A stretch of DNA of 64,000 bases from an uncultured Caryophanales bacterium (GCA_946405105.1 CAMJFY010000002.1:1-64000); one strand, 5' to 3'. Positions 17,158 through 28,569 are shown, numbered from the stretch's first letter. Notes: a model not told the origin generated them from the sequence alone. Translations and numbers: made by a program.

Positions 17158-18522
17158 ATGAATGATCAAAATCGTTATGAGGATGTACCTCAAAAAGAAA
17201 ATAAATTTGTCAAAGGCTTAAAAGCTTTTGGTAGTTATTTAAAATTTGTATTTGTGGATTTCTTTAATTCATTCAAATATAACAACATGAAGTTAGCTGC
17301 AATTCTATTTGCAATGCCTGGTATTTTATTAGGTTTCTTCATGTTTGCACACGTACCTACAATCAGACACGTAACAGTTTCTTATCAATCAGTTGATCTA
17401 GATTCTAAAATGGATATTTCTGTTACTGAAGATACAGGTAATGATTATTTATTAACAATTGCAAAATATAATGTTAATGGTAAAGATTATACAAACATTG
17501 AAATGCAATTAAATAAGCCTGAAATAACAGTTGCTAATCAAGATGATTATGCAGTTGATAGTGAAGCAGTTCCTGGTAAGGAAAATCAAATTGCTACTCC
17601 TACAATGTCTATTACTCAAATTTCTACTGAAGATGCTGAAGGAAATCCAGTATATAATGGGAATGAATATTCTGTAGTTGTAAATTTACCAGAAGAAGAT
17701 CAAAGCCATGTTGCTAAATATATGGTATTCATTTTCGTTACTGCTAAGAATAATAAAGAATATCAAGTTGGTAATTATTATTCTTTCACTAATCCTGAAA
17801 CAGTTTTAAATATTTCTAGCTTAGGTAAATCACCTTATAAGTATAAAGCAGTTGTTAAAGCTATTGCTCAAGGTGGTGAAGGAACTTATTATTCATCAAA
17901 TTTAAGTGAAGCTGTTGATATTACAGTTAATGCTAATGGTACTGCATATGCAGAATCTGACTATGATTTTATTCAATATCAAGGTGATTATAAGGTTAAA
18001 TCAGTTGATGGTGGTTTAAATGATGATATTAGCAAATTTAAGATGACTGTTAATGCTAATGGTACAGCTGTATATAAGGATGATGCTAAAAATGAAACAA
18101 AAGAAGGTCAATTAATGGCTAGTGGTACTTCTCTAGTTTCAAATGAATTATTCACTATTCATATTTTACCATTTGACTTTGCTGGTATTTCAATTTTCTT
18201 CTTAACATTATTAGGTTTCTTAAATGTATTCCTATCACTAGAATTATCAAAGAAGAAGAATTTCGGTACAGTTGTTAAGTGTTGTGTTACTACTGCATTA
18301 ATTTGTGGTTTATCAGCATTATATGTATATTCTATTTTTGCTACACAAGCTGCAATCGACAGAAAAGAAAATGCACTAGTTCTAGCTAGTACAACTTCTA
18401 TTCTTGATTCTAATGCTTATGTATCTATCGTTGCAGTACTTGCTTCATGTGTATTCTCACTTGCTGGTTTAGTATTAGCATTTATCAATTATGATAGAAC
18501 ATACGAAAAGGTAGATAGATAA
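17158..18522 (+). CDS. Uncharacterised membrane protein with large beta-rich outer domain, pectin operon
   Basis: A 454-residue protein of unknown family. After a 45-residue cytoplasmic tail, one helix (about residues 46-66) leads to a domain of about 290 residues that should be outside. It is rich in Thr, Val, Asn and Tyr with alternating beta-strand patterns and looks like one or two fibronectin-III or immunoglobulin-like folds (for example VVVNLPEEDQSHVAKYMVFI). Three helices follow at about 340-362, 371-392 and 423-445. It could bind polysaccharide at the cell surface, but that is inference. AGGAGG precedes the start. The next gene overlaps by one base (TAATG). Confidence 0.68.
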   Translation: MNDQNRYEDVPQKENKFVKGLKAFGSYLKFVFVDFFNSFKYNNMKLAAILFAMPGILLGFFMFAHVPTIRHVTVSYQSVDLDSKMDISVTEDTGNDYLLTIAKYNVNGKDYTNIEMQLNKPEITVANQDDYAVDSEAVPGKENQIATPTMSITQISTEDAEGNPVYNGNEYSVVVNLPEEDQSHVAKYMVFIFVTAKNNKEYQVGNYYSFTNPETVLNISSLGKSPYKYKAVVKAIAQGGEGTYYSSNLSEAVDITVNANGTAYAESDYDFIQYQGDYKVKSVDGGLNDDISKFKMTVNANGTAVYKDDAKNETKEGQLMASGTSLVSNELFTIHILPFDFAGISIFFLTLLGFLNVFLSLELSKKKNFGTVVKCCVTTALICGLSALYVYSIFATQAAIDRKENALVLASTTSILDSNAYVSIVAVLASCVFSLAGLVLAFINYDRTYEKVDR

Positions 18523-19133
18523 TGAAAAAAAACAAAGTAAAAGATGAAAATGTGGATATTAATCCATATCAAGTTGATAAGCTTGCAAAAGTTCCATCAT
18601 GGATAAAGATTCTTTTACTAAGGTATTGGGCAGCTGCGGCTGCCTGTTTCCTTTTATTTGGCATAAGTGAATTAGGCTTAAATATTTATGAAGAAGGCGA
18701 ATATGCTGACGTAGAATTAAATGTTAAATTAATATTATTATTAGCATTATTCTTCTCAATATTCACTAATTATGTTGTTAGAGTATTTGTTAGACTTATG
18801 TATAATAGAAGAGACAATACCTATAGATTGAATCTAATAAATTTTAAGGGAGTCTTATCTTTTGTAGCTTCATTAGCCTACAATTTAGTAATGGCTATTT
18901 TAGTATTCGTATTAAATGTTGGTGTCTTATCTAAATATGGTTTAGTATTAGACCCATTTGGAACAACAGGAGGAATTGGTATTGAACCATTTACTGTTGG
19001 CTTCCTATACATTATTTTGGATGGTGTATTTATTATTATTAAGGATATTATTGTAATGATTTTTCAAAGAGTTCAATATAAAATCCAAAATAGATCTGAA
19101 GATGAATTAACAAAGACTGGAGATTTAGCATGA
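18522..19133 (+). CDS. Uncharacterised four-helix membrane protein, pectin operon
   Basis: A 203-residue protein with hydrophobic helices at about residues 27-50, 66-85, 107-135 and 150-180 and a polar C-terminal tail. I do not recognise the family; the size and layout recall YesL-type proteins that accompany LplABC importers in Bacillus pectin loci, but no diagnostic motif supports this. Its start overlaps the stop of the previous gene, and its own stop overlaps the start of the polygalacturonase gene in ATGA, so it is translated as part of the same series. Confidence 0.66.
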   Translation: MKKNKVKDENVDINPYQVDKLAKVPSWIKILLLRYWAAAAACFLLFGISELGLNIYEEGEYADVELNVKLILLLALFFSIFTNYVVRVFVRLMYNRRDNTYRLNLINFKGVLSFVASLAYNLVMAILVFVLNVGVLSKYGLVLDPFGTTGGIGIEPFTVGFLYIILDGVFIIIKDIIVMIFQRVQYKIQNRSEDELTKTGDLA

Positions 19134-20680
19134 AACTAGATGCAATTTTTATTAGTTCACGTAGTGTAACAATTGAATTAAAAAATAATGATATTTATAC
19201 AACAAGTTCATATGATGTATTTTTGAATGATGAATTAATTAAATCTAATGAGAATAAGAATGTATTTTCAATTTTTGATTTAAATCAGGATTCAAATTAT
19301 ACAATTAAGGTTAAGCAAGGTAACAATATCGATTGCATTGATATTAAAACATTACCTGAATCTGTTGGATTAAATGTTAAAAGATTTGGCGCTAAGGGCG
19401 ATGGAAAATCTTTAGATACATATTATATTCAAGCAGCCATTCTTGCTTGTCCAGATGGAGGTAGAGTATATTTCCCTGATGGAGAATATTACACTGGTCC
19501 ATTATTCTTAAGAAGTAACATCACAATTGAGCTTGCTAAGAATGTAAAATTAATTGGTGATATTGATAGAAAGAACTATCCAATTTTACCAGGAGTTACA
19601 TTTACATCTGATGAGCTAGATGAATATAATCTAGGCTCATGGGAGGGCAATCCTCTAGATTGCTTTGCTAGTATCATTACAGGTATTAATGTAGAAAATG
19701 TTAATATCATTGGCGAAGGTATTATTGATGGTAATGCCTCAAATAGTGACTGGTGGGTAGATGTAAGAAACAAGAGAATCGCATGGAGACCAAGAGGAGT
19801 ATTCTTAAATCATTGTAAAAACATCACTTTACAGGGTGTAACAGTTACAAATACTCCATCATGGAATCTACATCCATATTTCTCAGAAGGTTTAAAATTC
19901 TTGGATTTAAAGCTTATTAATCCAAAGAATTCACCTAACACTGATGGTTGTGATCCTGAATCATGTAAGAATGTTGATATTATCGGTGTTAATTTCTCAG
20001 TTGGTGATGACTGTATTGCAATTAAATCTGGAAAGATTTATATGGGTAGAAAGCATAAGAAGCCATCTGAATTATTCAACATTAGAAACTGTTCTATGAA
20101 CTTTGGTCATGGCGCAATTGTATTAGGTTCTGAAATGTCTGGTGGTATTAAAAATATCACAGTATCTCAATGTTTATTCAACCAAACTGACCGTGGCTTA
20201 AGAATTAAGACTAGACGTGGTCGTGGCAAGGATGCAGTTATTGATGGTATCGTATTTGAAAATATTCAAATGGATGATGTATTAACACCATTAGTAATTA
20301 ATATGTTCTATTTCTGTGATCCAGATGGACATACTGAATATGTATATTCAAAGGAAAAGCTTCCTGTTGATGAAAGAACTCCATATTTAGGAGAATTTGT
20401 ATTCAAGGACATTGATTGTAAAAATGTTAATGTTGCTGCAGGAACATTCTATGGTCTTCCAGAGCAACCAATTAAATCTATTAATATTGAGAATGTAAAA
20501 TTCCATTATTCTCCAAATCCAAAGGAGGGTATCCCTGCAATGATGGATGGTTTAAATCCAATGAAGGGTAAAGGATTAATTTTCTCTTATGTTAATAAGG
20601 TAAGCATTAAGAACGTTGTTTTTGACGGATTAAAGGATAAAGAATACGAATTAAATGACGTTAAGGATTTTAACAAATAA
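19130..20680 (+). CDS. Polygalacturonase (GH28), cytoplasmic, with N-terminal FnIII-like domain
   Basis: A 516-residue enzyme that hydrolyses galacturonic acid links. The catalytic set is complete: SPNTDGCDPES (NTDG), GDDCIAIKSG (acid pair), FGHGAIVLGSE (GHG) and GLRIKT (RIK). Residues 1-80 form a small beta-domain with fibronectin-III-like pattern, and the sequence VKRFGAKGDGKSLDT opens the beta-helix. There is no signal peptide, so it acts inside the cell on imported oligosaccharides. Its start overlaps the previous stop in ATGA, coupling its synthesis to the importer. A terminator follows directly, ending the operon. Exo-action is likely for an intracellular GH28 but not shown by the sequence. 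Confidence 0.94.
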   Translation: MKLDAIFISSRSVTIELKNNDIYTTSSYDVFLNDELIKSNENKNVFSIFDLNQDSNYTIKVKQGNNIDCIDIKTLPESVGLNVKRFGAKGDGKSLDTYYIQAAILACPDGGRVYFPDGEYYTGPLFLRSNITIELAKNVKLIGDIDRKNYPILPGVTFTSDELDEYNLGSWEGNPLDCFASIITGINVENVNIIGEGIIDGNASNSDWWVDVRNKRIAWRPRGVFLNHCKNITLQGVTVTNTPSWNLHPYFSEGLKFLDLKLINPKNSPNTDGCDPESCKNVDIIGVNFSVGDDCIAIKSGKIYMGRKHKKPSELFNIRNCSMNFGHGAIVLGSEMSGGIKNITVSQCLFNQTDRGLRIKTRRGRGKDAVIDGIVFENIQMDDVLTPLVINMFYFCDPDGHTEYVYSKEKLPVDERTPYLGEFVFKDIDCKNVNVAAGTFYGLPEQPIKSINIENVKFHYSPNPKEGIPAMMDGLNPMKGKGLIFSYVNKVSIKNVVFDGLKDKEYELNDVKDFNK

Positions 20681-20690
20681 TATAAAAAGT

Positions 20691-20720
20691 GCGTAATTAT
20701 TTAGGTAATTACGCTTTTTC
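20691..20720 (+). terminator. Terminator of the pectin importer operon
   Basis: GCGTAATTA (20691-20699) pairs perfectly with TAATTACGC (20706-20714), followed by TTTTT. Confidence 0.9.
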
Positions 20721-20882
20721 TTTTCTACTTTTCTTTTAATTTCTTTTTCATTATAGTAATTTTTTTCTAAAATATCTTTCATATTTTCACCCCTCATATA
20801 ATATTAGTCAAATTTGTTTTTGTATATTAAAAGTAATAACTATTTCATAGATTTTTTTATTTAATAGGTCTATATTTTATGT

Positions 20883-20925
20883 TATAATTTTATTATAAGT
20901 GAGAAAGAAATATAGAATATTTCTT
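20883..20925 (+). promoter_or_regulatory. Possible -10 box and inverted repeat upstream of rpiB
   Basis: A TATAAT at 20883-20888 has no good -35 box. AAGAAATA (20905-20912) and TATTTCTT (20918-20925) are perfect inverted arms around five bases, ending just before the GGAGG ribosome-binding site, in a position suited to an operator or a small leader hairpin. Confidence 0.35.
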
Positions 20926-20939
20926 ATGGAGGAATTATA

Positions 20940-21386
20940 ATGAAAATATCTATAGGCTGTGACCATTCTGCATTAGAATTAAAAAATTCAATTATTAAGC
21001 ATTTAAAGGACAATGGTCACGAGGTAATTGATAGAGGTACATTCACAAAGGATTCTTGTGATTATACAGATTATGGATATATGGTAGCAAAGGATATCCA
21101 ATCAAAGGAAGTAGATAGAGGAATTGTTATTTGCTTCACTGGTATTGGTATGTCAATGATTGCAAACAAGGTAAAGGGCGTTAGATGCGCTTTAGTTTGT
21201 AACAAGGATGCTGCTATATTAACAAGAGAGCATAATGATTCAAATTGCTTGGCTTTAAGTGCAAAATACACTGGACCAGCATTTGCTAATGAAATTGTTG
21301 ATGCTTGGTTAAATACAGAGTTTTCACATAATGAGCGTCATCAAAGAAGAATTGATAAAATTTCAAAGTATGAGGAGAATTTTTAG
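20940..21386 (+). CDS. rpiB: Ribose-5-phosphate isomerase B / LacAB-family sugar-phosphate isomerase
   Basis: A 148-residue enzyme that interconverts ribose 5-phosphate and ribulose 5-phosphate. Family landmarks are the opening [11 protein letters not shown], the catalytic Cys in [15 protein letters not shown] (near residue 66) and [15 protein letters not shown]. The usual active-site CGTG is CFTG here, a Phe for the Gly next to the catalytic Cys, which is unusual and might alter substrate choice. A strong GGAGG site precedes the ATG. The stop overlaps the GTG start of upp by one base, so the two are coupled, and together they head the ATP synthase cluster. With rpe at 46532 it serves the pentose phosphate route. 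Confidence 0.9.
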   Translation: MKISIGCDHSALELKNSIIKHLKDNGHEVIDRGTFTKDSCDYTDYGYMVAKDIQSKEVDRGIVICFTGIGMSMIANKVKGVRCALVCNKDAAILTREHNDSNCLALSAKYTGPAFANEIVDAWLNTEFSHNERHQRRIDKISKYEENF

Positions 21387-22015
21387 TGACTGTTGTAATT
21401 TTAAATCATTCAATGATCAAGCACAAAATAACTAATATTAGAAAGAAAGAAACTAAAACAAAGGATTTCTATCAAAACGTAAATGAAATTGCTAGTTTGA
21501 TGGCTTTTGAGATTTCAAAGGATTTTCCGTTGAAGGATGTTGAAATTGAAACACCAATTTGCAAAACCATTCAAAAGGAATTAAATTGTGAAGTAGTTAT
21601 TGTTCCAATATTAAGAGCTGGACTTGGAATGGTTGATGGTATAAGAAATATTATACCTACAGCAAGTGTTGGATTTATAGGCTTAGCTAGAGATGAAGAA
21701 ACCCTAAAGCCTAAAGGTTACTATACAAAGCTTCCTGATACAGTTAAGGAAGATAACACAATTGTATTAGTAGTAGATCCAATGCTAGCAACTGGTGGAA
21801 GTGCTGTTGCTGCAGTTGATATAATTAAGAAGTCTGGTGCTAAGAAAATTTGTTTTGCTAGCTTAGTGGCTGCTCCAATTGGAATTGAAACATTAAAGAA
21901 TGCTCATCCGGATATCGATATTTATGTCGCAGCTCTAGATGAGAAGCTAAATGAAAAAGGCTACATTGTTCCAGGCTTAGGAGATTGTGGAGATAGATTA
22001 TTTGGTACTAAATAA
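21386..22015 (+). CDS. upp: Uracil phosphoribosyltransferase
   Basis: A 209-residue salvage enzyme that makes UMP from uracil and PRPP. The PRPP-binding loop is [11 protein letters not shown] (about residues 130-140), the uracil site lies at the C-terminal [16 protein letters not shown], and [12 protein letters not shown] is also family specific. It starts with GTG, eight bases after GAGGAG, overlapping the rpiB stop. The order upp followed by the atp genes is common in Firmicutes. The next start (22015) overlaps its stop. Confidence 0.97.
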   Translation: MTVVILNHSMIKHKITNIRKKETKTKDFYQNVNEIASLMAFEISKDFPLKDVEIETPICKTIQKELNCEVVIVPILRAGLGMVDGIRNIIPTASVGFIGLARDEETLKPKGYYTKLPDTVKEDNTIVLVVDPMLATGGSAVAAVDIIKKSGAKKICFASLVAAPIGIETLKNAHPDIDIYVAALDEKLNEKGYIVPGLGDCGDRLFGTK

Positions 22016-22257
22016 TGAAATTCAGTAATGTTGCTAGGACTTATGCACTTGCTACCCAGGGAATATTAACAATGGTAGTAATGCTAGGACTTGGTTATTT
22101 TATCGGATATCTAATCGATAAAAATTCAGCATGGCCTGCAATACTTGCGGTCGTAGGAGTAATATGTGGATTAGTTACTTTTGTATCTTATCTTTTATAT
22201 TTGATTAAAGTTGAAGAGAAGGAAAAGAAGAAAAATGACCAAGGATCAAAAGATTAA
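22015..22257 (+). CDS. AtpZ/AtpI-family small membrane protein of the ATP synthase operon
   Basis: An 80-residue protein with two membrane helices (about 14-35 and 42-64) and a charged lysine-rich tail. The pattern GLGYFIGYLIDK is typical of the AtpZ family, small proteins encoded at the head of atp operons that are thought to help c-ring assembly or magnesium/calcium supply. It overlaps the end of upp and the beginning of the next gene. Confidence 0.75.
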   Translation: MKFSNVARTYALATQGILTMVVMLGLGYFIGYLIDKNSAWPAILAVVGVICGLVTFVSYLLYLIKVEEKEKKKNDQGSKD

Positions 22258-22651
22258 TTTCATAGTTGTCCTTATAACACTAGTTATTATAGGAATTGTT
22301 ACATTGGTATTATTTTTATGTAAGCAAGAATGGAAATATTATCTAATAGGTGGAATGCTAGGGCTTATGTGTCATGGCTTGATGGTTAAGCAAAACGCTC
22401 GTGCAACACGCATGATGAAGCTTGACCCTAATCAAACTGCCTTTAATCCAAAAAAATCTGCAATACTTTGGTATTTGTTAAGATTTGTATTGGTATTAGG
22501 TATATTCGCCGTTCTTGGATATTTTGCAAAGGATAAGCCTAGAGTTGAATTGGTTATCAGCATGCTTATAGCTCTTGCAGGATATATGACAATAAAAATT
22601 GTATTCTTAATAGTACTATTGTGCTTTAGAGAGAAGGTGGTTAAAGAATGA
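22235..22651 (+). CDS. atpI: ATP synthase subunit I (AtpI-like assembly protein)
   Basis: A 138-residue protein with four predicted helices (about 10-30, 35-50, 76-96 and 102-130), the usual size and layout for the AtpI protein that assists c-ring assembly. The start at 22235 follows the purine-rich GAAAAGAAGAAAA and lies within the previous gene in another frame; an in-frame ATG at 22211 would add eight basic residues and has no better site. The stop overlaps the atpB start in ATGA. Confidence 0.7.
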   Translation: MTKDQKINFIVVLITLVIIGIVTLVLFLCKQEWKYYLIGGMLGLMCHGLMVKQNARATRMMKLDPNQTAFNPKKSAILWYLLRFVLVLGIFAVLGYFAKDKPRVELVISMLIALAGYMTIKIVFLIVLLCFREKVVKE

Positions 22652-23313
22652 CTTTGTTGTACAAAATGCCAAACGCAATTTTGTCAACGATTATTATTGT
22701 AGGTGTATTATGTGTTTTCTTCATAATATTGTTCTTCTTTATTAGAAGAGTTAATCCATTAAAGAGAACACCACTATGGTTAGTACCATTTATGTGGATT
22801 GTTGATTTAATCAATGGTTCAGTAAAGGCTAACATAGGTAAAAGATGGAAAATATATTCACCTTGGTTTTTAACCTTAACAATATTTGTATTCTTTGCAA
22901 ATATTTCAGCTGTCTTTGTATTAGAGAATCCGACAGGATATCTAGTTATAACAGCAGCGCTTGGCTTTATGACGTTTGTTGTTATTCAGCTAACAGGAAT
23001 TACGTCACTTGGAATAAAAGGCTATTTAAAAGGCTTTTTAGACCCATTCCCTATTATGCTTCCAATGAACATAATAAGTGAATTCTCGTTACCAATTTCA
23101 TTAGCATTACGTTTATTTGGTAACCTAACATCAGGAACTTGTATTGCAATATTAGTTAAATATGCATTAGGCTGGTATTCATTACCAATAATGCCATTTA
23201 TGAATGCAATATTTGATATATTCTTTGGAGTAATACAGGTTGCAGTATTCGTTATTCTATCAATGATTTTCACATCAATGAAGGTTAGCGATGAAGATAA
23301 AATTTATTCATAA
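22648..23313 (+). CDS. atpB: F-type ATP synthase subunit a
   Basis: The 221-residue membrane stator subunit that provides the ion half-channels. The essential Arg lies in SLALRLFGN (about residues 149-157), and FSLPISLALRLFGNLTSG is the conserved fourth helix. Five to six helices are predicted. Its start overlaps the atpI-like stop. It works with a c subunit that looks sodium specific (see atpE). Confidence 0.95.
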   Translation: MTLLYKMPNAILSTIIIVGVLCVFFIILFFFIRRVNPLKRTPLWLVPFMWIVDLINGSVKANIGKRWKIYSPWFLTLTIFVFFANISAVFVLENPTGYLVITAALGFMTFVVIQLTGITSLGIKGYLKGFLDPFPIMLPMNIISEFSLPISLALRLFGNLTSGTCIAILVKYALGWYSLPIMPFMNAIFDIFFGVIQVAVFVILSMIFTSMKVSDEDKIYS

Positions 23314-23334
23314 AAAAGAAGGAGAAAGAAAAAT

Positions 23335-23607
23335 ATGGATTTTATGTTAGTTTTACAAAATGTTTTATCATTTTTAGAGGGACTTACAACTGGTGATGGC
23401 TTAAAGTATATCGGTGCTGGTTTAGCAGTATTCACAGGCTTCGCTGCCGCTATTGGTGAAGGTAATGTTGCTGCACACGCAGTTGATGCTATGGCTCGTC
23501 AACCTGAAATGGCAGGTACTATTCGTACTACAATGCTTATCGGTCAAGCTGTATCTGAAACAACAGGTCTTTATGGTTTAATTATTGCCATTCTATTAGT
23601 AATGTAA
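23335..23607 (+). CDS. atpE: F-type ATP synthase subunit c, two-carboxylate sodium-type
   Basis: The 90-residue rotor-ring subunit: two helices joined by the ARQPE loop (residues 54-58). The ion-binding Glu is E75 in GQAVSETTGLYG. The sodium ligand set can be matched: V73, E75, T76 (Ser in Ilyobacter), T77 and Y80. At the place of the first-helix Gln of Ilyobacter (33 residues before the Glu) stands E42 in IGEGNVAA. This gives two carboxylates per site, the arrangement described for Fusobacterium nucleatum. The enzyme is therefore predicted to be driven by sodium. AGGAG precedes the start. Confidence 0.95.
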   Translation: MDFMLVLQNVLSFLEGLTTGDGLKYIGAGLAVFTGFAAAIGEGNVAAHAVDAMARQPEMAGTIRTTMLIGQAVSETTGLYGLIIAILLVM

Positions 23608-23646
23608 TTTTAACGAAAGGACACTTAATTGTGCTGGGTTGTATAA

Positions 23647-24231
23647 ATGTTTTTAGTAGGAGATATTGCAGAAGCATTAACAAAAATAAGAGAAACAATT
23701 CAGGGAACATTAGGACCTTTATATAACACTAAGGAGTTAACTGTTGATAGATTGACTCAATATGGTATTGATTTTGGTATTCAAATTGGAGCAACAATAA
23801 TATTATTTATCGTTGTAGCAATTTTCTTCTGGAAGCCAATTACTAAGATTCTAGAACAAAGAAGACAGGTAATTGATAAGGAGCTTACAGATGCTCAAAG
23901 AGCTAAGGATAATGCAATCGAAATTGAAGCTGAATTAAATAAGCAATTAACTGAAGCAAAACAAAAGGTTAAGGAAATGCTTGATAAGGCTGAAAAGGAT
24001 GCAAACCTAAAGCGTGATGAAATAATCAATCAGGCTAAGGAAGAGGCTAGAAGAAGAATGGAAAATCTTCAGCTAGAGCTTGAGCAAGAAAGAAAATCTA
24101 TGGAAGATGACATTAGACAAGAAATTGTAGATGTTGCTTTCGCAGCTGCTGAAAAGATTGTTTCCAAAGAGATTAATCAAGAAAAATATCTTAATGTTGT
24201 TGATGAGATCTTGAAGGGGGCTAATGAATAG
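23647..24231 (+). CDS. atpF: F-type ATP synthase subunit b
   Basis: The 194-residue peripheral stalk subunit: one membrane helix (about residues 44-66, IGATIILFIVVAIFFWKP) followed by a long charged coiled coil to about residue 165. A 40-residue N-terminal extension precedes the helix, longer than in many bacteria. The ATG at 23647 directly follows an in-frame TAA; the nearest AAAGGA site lies about 30 bases upstream, so translation may depend on coupling or a reading-through ribosome. The stop overlaps the GTG start of atpH. Confidence 0.93.
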   Translation: MFLVGDIAEALTKIRETIQGTLGPLYNTKELTVDRLTQYGIDFGIQIGATIILFIVVAIFFWKPITKILEQRRQVIDKELTDAQRAKDNAIEIEAELNKQLTEAKQKVKEMLDKAEKDANLKRDEIINQAKEEARRRMENLQLELEQERKSMEDDIRQEIVDVAFAAAEKIVSKEINQEKYLNVVDEILKGANE

Positions 24232-24752
24232 TGGTTTCTAATGAATATGCTAAAGCTATTTATGAATTAGCTCATGAGACAAATAAAATAAAGGTATTTA
24301 GTGAATGCTTTGTAGTTGTTACTCAAACTGCATTCAAAAACAACGATTTTTTAGAGATATTAACATCTCCAGTTGTTAAGAAGAATGAGAAAAAAGAAAT
24401 AATTAAAAAGGTTTATAATTCCTTAGATGAGGATTTTAGAAACTTTTTATATGTATTAATTGATCATAATAGATTCCAATTTATTGATGAAATCTATCAT
24501 GAATACGATAATCTTGTCTTAGTTGATAAGAATATCATCAAATCATCTATATTTAGCGCATATGAGCTAAGTGATGAGCAAATTAAGATGATTGTATCAG
24601 CATTAGAGGAAAGATATAAAAATAAGAAAATAGAAGCAGAAAATATAATTAATCCTGAGCTTATTGGTGGTATTAGAGTATTAATCAACAATGAATCTGT
24701 TGACCTTTCTCTAAAAACATCATTAGATAAGCTTAAGGAATCTATATTATAG
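24231..24752 (+). CDS. atpH: F-type ATP synthase subunit delta
   Basis: The 173-residue delta subunit that joins F1 to the b stalk. The opening [11 protein letters not shown] and the end [21 protein letters not shown] are the conserved ends of the family. It begins with GTG overlapping the atpF stop by one base, after AAGGGGG. Confidence 0.93.
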   Translation: MVSNEYAKAIYELAHETNKIKVFSECFVVVTQTAFKNNDFLEILTSPVVKKNEKKEIIKKVYNSLDEDFRNFLYVLIDHNRFQFIDEIYHEYDNLVLVDKNIIKSSIFSAYELSDEQIKMIVSALEERYKNKKIEAENIINPELIGGIRVLINNESVDLSLKTSLDKLKESIL

Positions 24753-24766
24753 GAAAGGATAAATAT

Positions 24767-26278
24767 ATGGCAAAAATAAATTTATCTGAAATTTCAGCCC
24801 TAATTAAAGAACAAATCAAATCATACAAGGAAGATATCCAAACTGAAAATGTAGGACACGTTGTTCAGGTTGGTGATGGTATCGCACTTGTTCATGGCTT
24901 AAATCAAGCAATGTCAAGTGAGCTATTAATATTCCCTAATGATGTTTATGGTATGGTTCAAAACCTAGAAGAAGACTGTGTAGGTGTTATCCTACTTGGT
25001 GAATCATCTAAGGTTAAAGAGGGAGATTTAGTTAAATGCAGTGGAAGAATACTAGAGGTTCCAGTTGGTGAAGAATTCATTGGACGTGTAGTTAATCCAC
25101 TAGGTAAGCCTATCGATGGACTTGGAGCTATTGCCGCAAAAAACTTTAGACCAATTGAGGTAAAGGCTACAGGTGTTATGGATAGAAAGGCTGTTAATGA
25201 GCCACTTGAAACAGGAATTAAAGTATTAGACGCTCTTGTTCCTATTGGAAAGGGTCAAAGAGAATTAATTATCGGTGACCGTCAAACAGGTAAAACATCA
25301 ATCGCAGTAGATACAATTCTAAACCAAAAGGGTAAAGATGTTATTTGTATCTATGTCGCAATTGGACAAAAGGAATCAACAGTATCTAATGTTTATGAAA
25401 CATTAAAAGATAATGATGCAATGTCATATTCAATCATTGTATCAGCATCAGCATCTAACCCTGCTCCATTATTATATTTAGCACCATATTCTGGTGTATC
25501 AATGGCTGAATATTTTATGCATCAGGGAAAGAATGTATTAATCGTATATGATGACCTTTCAAAGCATGCCGTTGCATATCGTGAAATGTCTCTATTATTA
25601 CACCGTCCACCAGGACGTGAGGCATACCCAGGAGATGTATTCTATCTACATTCAAGATTACTTGAGCGTGCTGCTAAGCTAAATGATAAGCTAGGTGGAG
25701 GTTCAATTACTGCCCTACCTATTATTGAAACTCAAGCTGGAGATATCTCAGCATATATTCCAACTAACGTTATTTCAATTACTGATGGTCAAATATTCTT
25801 ACAATCAGATTATTTCTATAAGGGTATTAGACCAGCTATCAATCCAGGTTTATCAGTATCACGTGTAGGTGGTGCTGCCCAAACTAAGGCTGTTAAGAAG
25901 GTTTCTGGTACACTTCGTCTAGATCTAGCTTCATATAGAGAGCTTGAATCATTCACTCAATTTGGTTCAGATCTTGATGCTTCTACAAAGGCTAGACTTG
26001 ATAGAGGTAAGAGAACTCAAGAAATCCTTAAGCAAGATCTTCATAAGACTCTTGCGATGGAAGAGGAAGCTATTATTTTATATTCATTAATTCATGGCTT
26101 CTTAGATGATATTGAGGTTGAAAAATTAAAATCATTCGAAGAAAGCTTATATCAGGATATTAAGACTGATGAATTGGGTAAGAAGGTTGTTGCTGAAATA
26201 AAAGAAACAAAGGCATTACCTAAGGATTTAGCTAACCTTGATAATTATTTAACAGAGTTCAAGAAGAGATTCATGTAG
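24767..26278 (+). CDS. atpA: F-type ATP synthase subunit alpha
   Basis: The 503-residue non-catalytic nucleotide-binding subunit of F1. The P-loop is [11 protein letters not shown] (about 169-179), and the conserved [17 protein letters not shown] block with the catalytic-site Arg is near residues 362-378. Length is normal for the family. AGGAAAGGA lies upstream of the ATG. It has the standard place in the order B-E-F-H-A-G-D-C. Confidence 0.98.
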   Translation: MAKINLSEISALIKEQIKSYKEDIQTENVGHVVQVGDGIALVHGLNQAMSSELLIFPNDVYGMVQNLEEDCVGVILLGESSKVKEGDLVKCSGRILEVPVGEEFIGRVVNPLGKPIDGLGAIAAKNFRPIEVKATGVMDRKAVNEPLETGIKVLDALVPIGKGQRELIIGDRQTGKTSIAVDTILNQKGKDVICIYVAIGQKESTVSNVYETLKDNDAMSYSIIVSASASNPAPLLYLAPYSGVSMAEYFMHQGKNVLIVYDDLSKHAVAYREMSLLLHRPPGREAYPGDVFYLHSRLLERAAKLNDKLGGGSITALPIIETQAGDISAYIPTNVISITDGQIFLQSDYFYKGIRPAINPGLSVSRVGGAAQTKAVKKVSGTLRLDLASYRELESFTQFGSDLDASTKARLDRGKRTQEILKQDLHKTLAMEEEAIILYSLIHGFLDDIEVEKLKSFEESLYQDIKTDELGKKVVAEIKETKALPKDLANLDNYLTEFKKRFM

Positions 26279-26287
26279 GAGGATTTT

Positions 26288-28568
<2,281 letters not shown>

Positions 28569-28569
<1 letters not shown>

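Noticed and set aside
23631-23690. GTG at 23631 giving a lipoprotein-like start (VLGC) for subunit b, as in some mycoplasmas
   Set aside because: It is in another reading frame from atpF, so it cannot begin subunit b unless there is a frameshift; no sign of one is seen.
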